A stretch of DNA of 18,950 bases from CAZTAR01 sp043813895 (GCA_043813895.1 JBDRKQ010000191.1:1-18950); one strand, 5' to 3'; shown: positions 7,821-15,523, counted from the stretch's first letter. Program-made: numbers and translations. Notes: a model not told the origin generated them from the letters alone.

Positions 7821-8288
7821 ATGATTTACTCAGTTGGATGCGAGTACGGTATTCGGGCTTTGACCAAGCTCGCCAGCGACGTGCCACCCGGGAGATATCG
7901 CCTCTTGCGCGATATTCTGGACGGCATTGATCTTCCGCAACATTTCGTCGGCAAGATATTTCAGACCCTGGTCCGCGCGGAGATTCTCGTTTCGGCCAAG
8001 GGGCGGGGCGGCGGGTTCGCCCTCAAGCGGCCGCCAGAGCAGATCACGCTTCGCCAGATCGTGAACGCGATCGACGGCCCACAGCGGATCGGCCGCTGCA
8101 TCCTCGGATGTTCGACGTGCGATGACGACCAGGCCTGCCCGCAACACGATAATTGGAAGGCGATCCGCGACCAGATCGATGACCTGCTGAACAACACATC
8201 CTTGGCCGATCTCAACGCGGTGCTCGCCGAGAAACTGGAACGTCAAGCCGAATCGGAGCCTGAAGCCCCGTCGGAACCGTTAGCCTGA
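7821..8288 (+). CDS. Rrf2-family transcriptional regulator, probable Fe-S sensor
   Basis: A 155-residue winged-helix regulator of the Rrf2 family (relatives IscR, NsrR, RsrR). The N-terminus MIYSVGCEYGIRALTKLA and the wing sequence AKGRGGGFALKRP (59-71) are characteristic. The effector loop contains four cysteines, Cys93, Cys97, Cys100 and Cys106, in RCILGCSTCDDDQACPQHDNW (split here: RCILGCSTC, then CPQHDNW). Three of these fit the usual ligand spacing for a [2Fe-2S] or [4Fe-4S] cluster; the fourth is extra. The acidic, proline-containing C-tail is variable in the family. A GAGAGAGG ribosome-binding sequence precedes the ATG. No isc/suf genes are adjacent, so its targets (iron-sulfur, redox or nitric oxide stress) cannot be told from context. 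Confidence 0.88.
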   Translation: MIYSVGCEYGIRALTKLASDVPPGRYRLLRDILDGIDLPQHFVGKIFQTLVRAEILVSAKGRGGGFALKRPPEQITLRQIVNAIDGPQRIGRCILGCSTCDDDQACPQHDNWKAIRDQIDDLLNNTSLADLNAVLAEKLERQAESEPEAPSEPLA

Positions 8289-8318
8289 TCCAACCCGGTG
8301 CGAATGTTAAGCGAGAAT

Positions 8319-8344
8319 GGTGCGTCAATGCGTCAAGACGCACC
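8319..8344. repeat. Hairpin between the rrf2-type gene and gltX
   Basis: GGTGCGTC (8319-8326) and GACGCACC (8337-8344) form a perfect 8-bp stem with a 10-nt loop that itself repeats TGCGTC. It lies 31 nt after the regulator stop. No T-tract follows, so it may be a dispersed repeat or a weak terminator. Confidence 0.4.
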
Positions 8345-8445
8345 CTACGGGCTGGTCCTTGGCACGTGTGTCAAGGATCCGCCAGTGAAGACGGGCGTAC
8401 GCTGTCCGGCTTGAATCTGCTCACGCCGTGGAGCATGATGCGGAC

Positions 8446-10116
8446 ATGATCGACACATTACCCCTTCGCGTGCGCTTTGCTCCATCGCCTACGGGCTATT
8501 TGCACGTCGGCGGCGCGCGGACGGCGCTGTTCAACTGGCTGCTTGCCCGACAGAGCGGCGGTTGTTTCATCCTGAGGATCGAGGACACGGACCGGAGCCG
8601 GCACGTCGCCGGGGCTGAGCGGCAGATCCTTGACGACTTGCGATGGCTCGCGTTGGACTGGGATGAGGGGCCGGAGGTCGGCGGCGAATTCGGACCCTAC
8701 TGCCAGAGCCAGCGGCTGGACATCTACCGCAGCCACGTCCGACAGTTGCTCGAACAGGGTAAGGCGTACTACGCATTTGAAACCTCGGATGAGCTGGAGG
8801 CCATGCGGACCGAGGCCCGCAAGTCGAACCGGGCAGTCGCGTATCGGCGTCCTGATCCGCTGCCGACGATCGAGCAGGGTGAGGCAGCGCGGCAGGCGGG
8901 CCGGCCGGTCGTCGTGCGGCTCAAACTGCCGCCTGGCGACATTGTCGTACACGATCTCATCCGTGGCGAAGTCGTTGTTCGCGACGGGGACGTCGAAGAC
9001 TTCGTGATTCAGAAAGGCGATGGCTGGCCCACGTATCACTTGGCATGTGTCGTAGACGACGCCCTGATGAAGATCACGCTCGTCTGCCGCGGGCAGGATC
9101 ACCTATCCAACGTGCCGAAGCACGTCACGCTGCAGAGGGCGTTTGGATTCGAGACGCCACAGTACGCGCACCTGCCGCTGATCTTCAACCCGAGCGGCAG
9201 CAAGATGGGCAAGCGCGACAAGCACACCGCGGTACACGAGGCGGTGACGATGCTGGTGCGGAACGGCAAGTGGGCGGTCGAAGACATCGCCGAGCAAGCG
9301 GGAGTCGAGCTGGAATGCGCCGCGCTTTGGTTCGGAGACAAGAAAGCCAAGCGCAAGCCGGAGTTTCAGGCGATCGCGATGGAGGGTCTGCTGCGCCTGG
9401 CGGATTCGGCGGGCGTGTCCCTGCCGGAGATCGACGTTCATGACTTCCGCGCAGCGGGTTATTTGCCGGAGGCGCTCGGGAACTTTCTTAACCTCCTGGG
9501 CTGGTCGGGGGGGGACGATCGCGAGTTCTTTCCGCGCGAGGATGCGGTGAAGGCGTTTTCGGTAGAGCGTGTCATTAAGTCGAACGCGAAGTTCGACCGG
9601 GAGAAGCTGCTCTCCCTGAACACGGACTGGGCTGCCGCGATGGCGCCCGAGCGCCTGTTGGCTGCGCTCAAGGACTGGGGGGAAGTGAGCGGTTCGGCTA
9701 TGGCTGCGCTGGACGATGCGACGGCGCGCTGTGTATTGTCGGCGTGCAAGGGCTTCCGCACGTTCCGCGACGTCGAGAACAAGGCGGGCGCCCTATTCGT
9801 GCCGGACGCGGAACTTGCCTACGACGCCAAGGCGGTCCAGAAGGTGCTCGCCAAGAACGACGGGGCGGGCTGCGCGATGCTGGAGCGGCTGCTGCCGGAG
9901 CTGGAGGCCGCCGAGCCCTGGACGGCGGAGGCGTTGGAGTCTTTCTTCACTGCATTCTGCGAGCGGCATGGCACGAAGCTCGGTGAGGTCGCACAACCCG
10001 TGCGCGTGGCCGTGGCGGGCAAGACGATCAGCCCTGCCATCGGCGAGACGCTCGTGTTGCTCGGCAAGGAGAAGACGCTGGCCCGGATTCGGGCGTGCCT
10101 GAGCCGGTGGAAGTAG
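8446..10116 (+). CDS. gltX: Glutamyl-tRNA synthetase
   Basis: A 556-residue class I aminoacyl-tRNA synthetase that charges tRNA with glutamate. The HIGH-equivalent is in SPTGYLHVGGART (14-26) and the KMSKS-equivalent is SKMGKRDK (252-259). LRIEDTDRSR and CRGQDHLSN match the family, the latter with Gln in place of the usual first Asp. Family members are usually 460-510 residues; the excess comes mainly from about 73 residues (258-330) inserted between the KMSKS loop and the conserved segment that resumes as DFRAAGYLPEALGNFLNLLG. The ATG at 8446 begins MIDTLPLRVRFAPSPTG, as expected; an in-frame GTG at 8428 is an alternative start adding six residues. Anticodon-binding domain is complete. Confidence 0.95.
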   Translation: MIDTLPLRVRFAPSPTGYLHVGGARTALFNWLLARQSGGCFILRIEDTDRSRHVAGAERQILDDLRWLALDWDEGPEVGGEFGPYCQSQRLDIYRSHVRQLLEQGKAYYAFETSDELEAMRTEARKSNRAVAYRRPDPLPTIEQGEAARQAGRPVVVRLKLPPGDIVVHDLIRGEVVVRDGDVEDFVIQKGDGWPTYHLACVVDDALMKITLVCRGQDHLSNVPKHVTLQRAFGFETPQYAHLPLIFNPSGSKMGKRDKHTAVHEAVTMLVRNGKWAVEDIAEQAGVELECAALWFGDKKAKRKPEFQAIAMEGLLRLADSAGVSLPEIDVHDFRAAGYLPEALGNFLNLLGWSGGDDREFFPREDAVKAFSVERVIKSNAKFDREKLLSLNTDWAAAMAPERLLAALKDWGEVSGSAMAALDDATARCVLSACKGFRTFRDVENKAGALFVPDAELAYDAKAVQKVLAKNDGAGCAMLERLLPELEAAEPWTAEALESFFTAFCERHGTKLGEVAQPVRVAVAGKTISPAIGETLVLLGKEKTLARIRACLSRWK

Positions 10117-10143
10117 CCGGAGACTCCCGCCGCATCCAAAAGG

Positions 10144-10175
10144 GGAAACCCACGGGTGGTCGTCCGTGGGCTTCC
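10144..10175. terminator. Hairpin between convergent gltX and zinc-ribbon gene
   Basis: CCCACGG (10149-10155) pairs with CCGTGGG (10164-10170), and after one mismatch GGAA pairs with TTCC, giving a stem of about 12 positions with an 8-nt loop, 28 nt after the gltX stop. The sequence beyond is GT-rich rather than a clean T-tract. Its position between converging genes suggests bidirectional termination. Confidence 0.5.
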
Positions 10176-10220
10176 GTGTGTGTGTTTCTGTGGGGGGTTG
10201 CAGATCAGCGAGAGGGGGGG

Positions 10221-10403
10221 CTACTTTTTGTCTTCTTGGGTCTTCTGGCCGTCGCCTTGTTTCTCGCCGTCGACTCTGGGCTCCGACTTTGCCAGCGGGA
10301 CGCCGAAGGTCGTGCCGCAGAAGTGGCACTTGACGTGCTTACCGCGGCACTTGCTCGGAACCTGCAGCACCTTGCGGCACTTGAGGTTCGGGCAGATCAT
10401 CAT
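10221..10403 (-). CDS. Small zinc-ribbon protein
   Basis: A small protein, about 60 residues from ATG 10403. It begins MMICPNLKCRKVLQVP and carries two metal-binding cysteine pairs, CPNLKC and CHFC, separated by a short basic stretch (SKCRGKHVK). This is a rubredoxin-like/treble-clef zinc-ribbon arrangement. The C-tail is highly charged and Lys/Asp/Glu/Gln-rich (GEKQGDGQKTQEDKK). The open frame extends upstream to 10502, but that part looks noncoding and the ribbon starts right after the chosen ATG; neither start has a strong Shine-Dalgarno. Similar short CP-N-x-x-C ribbons are common in Planctomycetota (recalled, not searched). Function unknown; nucleic-acid or protein binding is possible. 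Confidence 0.6.
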   Translation of the reverse strand: MMICPNLKCRKVLQVPSKCRGKHVKCHFCGTTFGVPLAKSEPRVDGEKQGDGQKTQEDKK

Positions 10404-10583
10404 GACTGACTGATTGGGTGTCGACACGCCCACGAGACCTACCCTTTCCGCCGCAGCTTCGAGATCCCGGCGCCAAACGCCGTTCACCTGCGCGTTGATC
10501 ACATCGTCAGACGGTCGCCCGCTGTTCAGGATTATCTCTGTGGCGGGATCGCGGAAACACGCGGTGGGGCAGTGCTAACCCAG

Positions 10584-11930
10584 TCAGGCCGATTCTTTTC
10601 GGAGCTTCGCCTCCGCCGGCTCGGGCAGCGGCCCGGCGCTCGCTTGACCTCGGACGACTGCGCCGGTGATTTTGTATCGGCCCCTCATCTCGGGCTCGGG
10701 CAGGTGGAACATGATGTCCAGCATCAGGTCTTCGATCACGCCGCGGAGGGCCCTGGCGCCGGTGTCACGATCGATCGCCTTTCGGGCAATCTCCCGCAGT
10801 GCGTCGTCCGCAAACTCCAACTCTGAGCCGGCCAACTCGAACATCTTCGCGAACTGCCGACACAACGCGTTGCGAGGCTCGGTCAAGACCCGAACCAGGG
10901 CCGCTTCGTCGAGCGGGCCCAATGTCGCGACAACGGGGACGCGGCCGACGAATTCCGGGATCATCCCGTATTCGACGAGATCCTCGGGCACCACCTGGTG
11001 GAGCAGTTCGCTTCGTTCGGCGGCGGAATCCACGTCGCCGCTTGCCTCACAGGCGAACCCGATGTTCTTGCCGCCGATGCGCCGTTTGATGATTTCCTCG
11101 ATACCGGTGAAGGTGCCGGCACAGATGAACATGATCTGCGACGTGTCCATCTGGATGTACTGCTGTTCGGGATGCTTGCGGCCTCCTTGGGGCGGGATGT
11201 TCGCCACCGTGCCTTCGAGCATCTTGAGGAGCGACTGCTGGACGCCCTCGCCGGATACGTCGCGGGTGATGCTGACGTTTCCGGAACTCCGCCCGATTTT
11301 GTCGATCTCGTCGATGCAGATGATGCCGCGCTGTGCTGCTTCGAGATCGAAGTCGGCGCACTGGAGCAGCCGCAGCAGGATGTTCTCCACGTCCTCGCCG
11401 ACGTACCCCGCCTCCGTCAGCGTGGTCGCGTCGCCGATCGCAAGCGGAACGTCCAAAACGCGGGCGAGATGCCGCGCCAAGAGCGTCTTGCCGCAACCGG
11501 TCGGACCGATCAGGAGGATGTTGCTCTTGTCGATCTCCACGTCGTCTGGGTCGGCTGTGTCTGTATGGGTCAGGCGTTGATAGTGGTTGTACACCGCGAC
11601 GGACAAGGCCTTCTTGGCGTAGTCCTGGCCGATCACATAACGGTCCAGGAACTCCGAGATCTCTCGCGGCGAGGGGATCTTCTGAAAGAGCGGACGCAAG
11701 CCGCTGGCTTTGCGGCGTTCCTGCCGAATGATGTTCTGGCAGAGGTCGACACAGCTCGAGCAGATATACGTATCGTTCGGCCCTTCCACCAGGGGGCCGA
11801 CATCGCGGTGTGTCTTGCCGCAAAAACTGCACGTGCTGCTCCGCCGCCGCCTGCTGCCGGAGCCGGGGCCTGGTTTGCTTCCTCGCCTCCCCCTGCCTCC
11901 GCCGTCACCGCTTTTTGATCCGCCGGTCAA
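10584..11930 (-). CDS. clpX: ATP-dependent Clp protease ATP-binding subunit ClpX
   Basis: A 448-residue AAA+ unfoldase that recognises tagged substrates and feeds them to ClpP. It has the N-terminal zinc-binding domain (Cys34, Cys37, Cys57, Cys60), Walker A GPTGCGKT (142-149), pore loop GYVG (175-178), Walker B ICIDEID (204-210), the RKH substrate loop (251-253), the IGF tripeptide (290-292) that docks into ClpP, and sensor 2 GARALR (391-396). All functional elements are intact. The start appears to be TTG at 11930: an in-frame TGA lies two codons upstream, no ATG precedes the zinc domain, and a GAAGGGA sequence sits about 8 nt ahead. The first 32 residues are a Gly/Arg/Ser-rich, very basic extension. 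clpP is not in this window. Confidence 0.96.
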   Translation of the reverse strand: MTGGSKSGDGGGRGRRGSKPGPGSGSRRRRSSTCSFCGKTHRDVGPLVEGPNDTYICSSCVDLCQNIIRQERRKASGLRPLFQKIPSPREISEFLDRYVIGQDYAKKALSVAVYNHYQRLTHTDTADPDDVEIDKSNILLIGPTGCGKTLLARHLARVLDVPLAIGDATTLTEAGYVGEDVENILLRLLQCADFDLEAAQRGIICIDEIDKIGRSSGNVSITRDVSGEGVQQSLLKMLEGTVANIPPQGGRKHPEQQYIQMDTSQIMFICAGTFTGIEEIIKRRIGGKNIGFACEASGDVDSAAERSELLHQVVPEDLVEYGMIPEFVGRVPVVATLGPLDEAALVRVLTEPRNALCRQFAKMFELAGSELEFADDALREIARKAIDRDTGARALRGVIEDLMLDIMFHLPEPEMRGRYKITGAVVRGQASAGPLPEPAEAKLRKESA

Positions 11931-11950
11931 TTCTCAATTCCCTTCTTCGC

Positions 11951-11965
11951 GAGCACCGTGTGCTC
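11951..11965 (-). promoter_or_regulatory. Small hairpin/dyad upstream of clpX
   Basis: GAGCAC and GTGCTC form a perfect 6-bp inverted repeat around a 3-nt loop, about 20 nt upstream of the clpX start and just before its ribosome-binding sequence. It could be an operator or a leader hairpin that modulates translation. No function can be assigned from sequence. Confidence 0.25.
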
Positions 11966-12073
11966 AACGTCTGATAAACAGTCGGAGGTCTCAGGTCGTC
12001 CGCTCGCCACTTATCGACCCGCGTCCGTCACAGCCTTGATCGATTCACCGCCTCACGCGGAAGAGAACAAAAC

Positions 12074-12355
12074 TCACGCCGATGTCGCGCGATCTTTGCG
12101 CCCTTTCGCAGACGACGCGGCCGCCTCAATCGCCTTGGCCTTTAGCGACTCGAACTCGGCCTCCGTAATCTGACCATCTTTCCGCATCTCGCGCAAATGT
12201 TGCAGCGTCCATTCACCGCCATTCGGCTGTGTGTCCGACGCCACAAAACGCCGCCTTGCCCACCACGCGAGTAAGGCAAAGACACAGATTGCAGCGATCA
12301 GGACGAGCCCCCAGACGATCACGTCCACCACATCTGATTGTGCCGCGAGAATCAA
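12074..12355 (-). CDS. SHOCT-domain membrane protein
   Basis: A 93-residue protein with one N-terminal membrane helix (about 9-33, ending in WWARRR, which places the remainder in the cytoplasm) and a C-terminal SHOCT motif at 49-76 (WTLQHLREMRKDGQITEAEF). SHOCT is a short helical oligomerisation motif found at the ends of many small bacterial proteins. The start is TTG at 12355; no in-frame ATG lies before the motif, and a GAGGGA sequence is about 10 nt upstream. It begins only 6 nt after the stop of the upstream exported-protein gene, so the two are probably cotranscribed. Specific role unknown. Confidence 0.72.
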   Translation of the reverse strand: MILAAQSDVVDVIVWGLVLIAAICVFALLAWWARRRFVASDTQPNGGEWTLQHLREMRKDGQITEAEFESLKAKAIEAAASSAKGRKDRATSA

Positions 12356-12361
12356 CGACCC

Positions 12362-13489
12362 TTATCCCTCGGGGCGGCCGGCATTCCTCCGTCGCCCGAT
12401 GTGGCCCCACAAGAAACAGGCGATCGCCACCGCGGCCAAGCCGGTCGTCTCGAACCCCATGAGTCCGCACGCTGGGAAAAGGAACGGACTCGGTCCGACG
12501 ATCGTGCCGCCGCCGTTCTTGTAGGCCTCGCCGGTCGTGTCCACCTCCCTGGCGATCATGTCGGTCAGTTGCTTCCCAAGGTCGGGTTCCTTCACACGTT
12601 CGATCACCGACGCGATGCCCTCTTGCGGCAAGCCGAAGACCGCAGCGGCGCCGGTGCCATCCGGCGTCGTATGCAACGTCGCCTCGACGAACAACTCGAG
12701 GTCGAACGGCTCACCCACGACGACGTCGTATGTGTAGGGAAACTCCAGGCCGGTAAACGGAACGGCTTGAACCACAGGCAACGCCTCGATGAAGTTCGGA
12801 AACTCTATCACGGGCAGGAACGCGCCCGCCATGGCGCCCGACACTTCTGTGATCGATGCGACGCCGTTCGCGTCGCCGGCCAAGACCAACAAGCCTGCCA
12901 GCACTTCGACGGGATCGTGATCGGGAGATCGCTGAATCACGTGGAATCTAAAACGCACGTTTACGTCGGACAGATCCTTGCCGACCTCGTCAGCGGTGAT
13001 CAACATGACGCCGGAGAGAACGACTCGCCCCTCGACTCGGGTTCTCGATCCGCGTCGAACATCGCCGCCGATGTCGGCGGGGTGCAAGACGAGTGTGCGG
13101 ACTTCCGTGACGGTACCTTCGACAATCCAACTGCTGAAGTCGTCGTCCGAAAACGCACCGAGATCGAGCCCCGCATCATTGGGCCGGCCGGAGCCGGTGA
13201 GGTTCGGCTCGTGGAGGATCGCGACGACCTGGCCGGCCGCCGTCACTTCACCGTCCCCCAACAACCGATCGAGCTTTGACCGGGCCGTGATCGGCGGCGC
13301 GTCGTTCGTCAGGGGCACGATCTGCTGGTTGAAGTCTCGCTGTAGCTCGGTGGCGCCATGCTGGTGGACGACCAGGGCCGTTGCCGTGCCGGTCACGCTG
13401 GTCACCTCGCCGTATGCCGGCACGATTCCCGCCACCAATGAAATCGCAGGAAGAAACAATATCGTCGGAATCCGGACCGCCGCTCGCAT
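12362..13489 (-). CDS. Exported protein with C-terminal membrane anchor, unknown function
   Basis: A 375-residue protein. Residues 1-27 form a Sec signal peptide ending near PAYG. The body is rich in short beta-type stretches (EVTSVTGTATALVV, WIVEGTVTEVRTLVL) with no recognised catalytic motif. Residues about 338-362 form a hydrophobic helix followed by GHIGRRRNAGRPEG, i.e. a TM plus Arg-rich tail in the layout of PEP-CTERM-type sorting signals, but without the PEP box. I chose ATG 13489 over an in-frame start at 13612 because it begins at the signal peptide and has AAAGGGG about 9 nt upstream. A consensus promoter lies at 13647-13676. Probably surface or periplasm-facing; role unknown. Confidence 0.7.
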   Translation of the reverse strand: MRAAVRIPTILFLPAISLVAGIVPAYGEVTSVTGTATALVVHQHGATELQRDFNQQIVPLTNDAPPITARSKLDRLLGDGEVTAAGQVVAILHEPNLTGSGRPNDAGLDLGAFSDDDFSSWIVEGTVTEVRTLVLHPADIGGDVRRGSRTRVEGRVVLSGVMLITADEVGKDLSDVNVRFRFHVIQRSPDHDPVEVLAGLLVLAGDANGVASITEVSGAMAGAFLPVIEFPNFIEALPVVQAVPFTGLEFPYTYDVVVGEPFDLELFVEATLHTTPDGTGAAAVFGLPQEGIASVIERVKEPDLGKQLTDMIAREVDTTGEAYKNGGGTIVGPSPFLFPACGLMGFETTGLAAVAIACFLWGHIGRRRNAGRPEG

Positions 13490-13945
13490 ACGAGATACCC
13501 CTTTGAAAAGCGCGAGGAGAATCCCTGGACAGAACTGCCCGCCACAGGCATTCGTGGTCTTGCCGATCGCGCTCGGACCCTTCGCCGAACAACGCATACC
13601 GCCTGGACTCATCGGCGCGATCTACGCGTTACTTATCGGCTATGAGATTATACCCTTACAGTTACCCTGTCGTCACTTCTGGCTTTCCGGAACCGCTGGG
13701 AATCGACGCACGCGGTTGGCGGCTCGTCGCAAGCCTGTTTGAGCACTGGAGTTGTGAATGATCGCCACCTTCGGACCACAGCACTCCGGAGTCCTGGCCG
13801 TCGTGGCGGAGTCAGTCGCCGTTCCAGGCCCCTCAGGGGTGATGGCGTTTCCCAGGATGGTCGATATGGTCTCCAGCCAGCCTCGGCTGCCTGTGGACTC
13901 TGGCAACGATCATCCGAGCAAGGACGCCCCAGAGGAGTTGGGATT
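13490..13945. other. Divergent intergenic region and 5' leaders
   Basis: It separates the minus-strand exported-protein operon from the plus-strand 184-residue protein gene. It holds the promoter at 13647-13676 and a leader of about 150 nt on the minus strand, long enough for regulatory RNA structure although I recognise no riboswitch class. On the plus side I find only the AGGAG site of the next gene and no clear -10/-35 pair. Confidence 0.4.
13647..13676 (-). promoter_or_regulatory. Promoter of the exported-protein/SHOCT operon
   Basis: On the minus strand GTGACG (13676-13671), an 18-nt spacer and a perfect TATAAT (13652-13647). Transcription would begin near 13640, about 150 nt ahead of the start codon at 13489. 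Confidence 0.55.
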
Positions 13946-14500
13946 ATGAAGCAACGTCTCTCACGATCGATCCGCGTGTTGGCGGTTCTGGCGGCTTGTG
14001 CCTCGCTTTCCTGCGACAGCCTCGGCGGTCTCGCCGCTTTCTTCGGAGGCGGGATCACGGTCGTCATCGAGAACGACACGGGCTACCTGGCCATCCCCGA
14101 GATCCGCACCAGCGACAGCAAGAACATCTTCGAGGATATCTTCAATCAGGGCGAGCTGGTGACGAGCTTCGGGATTGACGGCACCGTCCTCGCCAACCAG
14201 ACCGTGACGTTCATTCTCGCCTGCGATGGTGATCTCGAACTCATCGCTATTGGCGACACCGAATTCCGAGACGGCGGCGGGTTCGCCGTCGGCGACGTGA
14301 ACGCGAACGTCAGGCTGAGGCGAGATTCTGATTTTGACTGCGGGGACACCGTGCATATCCGTCTTAGCGGCGGATTGTTTAACTTCGATGCAGACGTTGA
14401 CGTGGAACGGGCGCCCAGCACGCAGGATTCCGGGCGTCAAAGCGATGGCGACGACTCAGAAGACGACATCGCTGAGTTCCTGGATGATCTCTTCGGCTAG
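13946..14500 (+). CDS. Exported protein, possible lipoprotein, unknown function
   Basis: A 184-residue protein starting MKQRLSRSIRVLAVLAACAS, a signal peptide that ends at LSC (Cys23). The residues before the cysteine do not fully match a lipobox, so lipidation is possible but unproven. The mature part is beta-rich (GGITVVIENDTGYLAIPEIR) and carries two further cysteines (93, 132) that could form a disulfide. The C-terminal ~30 residues are strongly acidic (SDGDDSEDDIAEFLDD). An AGGAG site lies 8 nt before the ATG. I recognise no family. Its nearest neighbours are also exported proteins but are on the other strand. Confidence 0.7.
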   Translation: MKQRLSRSIRVLAVLAACASLSCDSLGGLAAFFGGGITVVIENDTGYLAIPEIRTSDSKNIFEDIFNQGELVTSFGIDGTVLANQTVTFILACDGDLELIAIGDTEFRDGGGFAVGDVNANVRLRRDSDFDCGDTVHIRLSGGLFNFDADVDVERAPSTQDSGRQSDGDDSEDDIAEFLDDLFG

Positions 14501-14532
14501 TGTATCGCCAACCTCAAGTCTGCGGGTTTGCG

Positions 14533-14692
14533 TGGCACTGCTCTTAAGCAGTGTTGGCCAAGGCGCCTGCGGCTTGGCACTGCTTGAGAGCAGTGGCACA
14601 TCTGCGCACTCCCCGTCGGCCACGGGGGGCCGACGCTACCTGTGGCACCGCCGTCTTGGCGGTGAAGACACGGGCGAGACGCCCATGCCACA
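14533..14692. repeat. Cluster of short intergenic palindromes
   Basis: Four hairpins are packed between convergent genes. CACTGCT/AGCAGTG occurs twice (14536-14553 and 14578-14595, 4-nt loops). CGTCGGCC/GGCCGACG lies at 14614-14635. CACCGCC/GGCGGTG (14646-14664) sits with a small GGGC/GCCC hairpin (14672-14684) inside an outer TGTGGCA/TGCCACA pair (14641-14692), forming a possible three-way junction. Such GTGGCA...TGCCAC units resemble dispersed repeats that I recall from Planctomycetota intergenic DNA. They may also end transcription from both flanking genes. Confidence 0.75.
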
Positions 14693-14707
14693 GGCGCGAA
14701 GGCGACG

Positions 14708-15523
14708 CTACTCTCCCGCTGACTCGATGTGGATGTCCCCGTTGTACGTTGTGATTTCGACTTCTCTGCCACCGGCGCCGATCTGCCCCACCAGCTTCCG
14801 CCGTGAGGCCCGACGGACCTGCCAGGGCGCTTCGCATTTGATCTCGCCGTTGTACGTTTCGCACGCAAGGTCAGCCGAGAACCCGGCGGCCACGAGTAGT
14901 CGGATGTCGCCGTTATATGAATCGATCTCGCCGTGGAGCGTCGGGCACTCCGTCAGATCCACTTTCACATTGCCGTTGTAACTTTCCACCGACAGCTCGG
15001 GGCCGGCACATTGGACTCGGATCGAGCCGTTGTAGGTCGTGACCCGCACGTCCTTGAGCATGCCCGTCACGTCGACATCTCCGTTGTACGTTTCGCCGCC
15101 ATATGCCAATGACGCCGGCGCGTCCGTCTTGAAACTCACGTGCGCACTCCATGAATGCCGCCGGGGGCACTTCCACCGCCAGCCGACACGCTTTGCTCCG
15201 TTGCCCCGATCCTCAACGAGAATCTCGATTGCCTCCAGCGCCGCCTGCGCGTCGGCCTTGTTCGCTCCGCCCGCCTTCTTTGCCACGTTCACGGCGACGT
15301 GCCGGCCGGGGCTCAGACAGGTGTGTTCGAGTGAGCCGTTGTACGTATCCACGTCCAGCCGCTTCAGGCCCGAAAGATCGATCCGGATGTCCTCCGTGAC
15401 GACGCCCGTCCAGACCCTGGGAGCAGAGGTGAAGAGGGAGACCTGGGAACCGTCGGCGCAGCCTGACCCAAGCTGCAAGGCCGTGCCGGCAAGAACCGTC
15501 CAAAGCAAGTAGCGTGCCTTCAT
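14708..15523 (-). CDS. DUF4097-like exported protein with seven YNG repeats
   Basis: A 271-residue protein with an N-terminal signal and a cysteine at GSGC (Cys22), a likely but imperfect lipobox. The tripeptide YNG recurs seven times (residues 61, 146, 164, 182, 203, 224, 260), each as T/S-YNG followed by a small polar residue and a beta-strand, with 18-21-residue spacing in the middle. This suggests a right-handed beta-solenoid of the DUF4097 (putative adhesin) kind, with YNG at the turn of each rung. Residues about 85-125 interrupt the array with a helical then basic, Trp-rich insert. Start ATG 15523 was chosen over 15613 because of the signal peptide and a GGAG site. Function unknown. Confidence 0.75.
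   Translation of the reverse strand: MKARYLLWTVLAGTALQLGSGCADGSQVSLFTSAPRVWTGVVTEDIRIDLSGLKRLDVDTYNGSLEHTCLSPGRHVAVNVAKKAGGANKADAQAALEAIEILVEDRGNGAKRVGWRWKCPRRHSWSAHVSFKTDAPASLAYGGETYNGDVDVTGMLKDVRVTTYNGSIRVQCAGPELSVESYNGNVKVDLTECPTLHGEIDSYNGDIRLLVAAGFSADLACETYNGEIKCEAPWQVRRASRRKLVGQIGAGGREVEITTYNGDIHIESAGE

Noticed and set aside
10998..11918. 306-codon plus-strand frame opposite clpX
   Set aside because: Antisense shadow; clpX itself is unambiguous.
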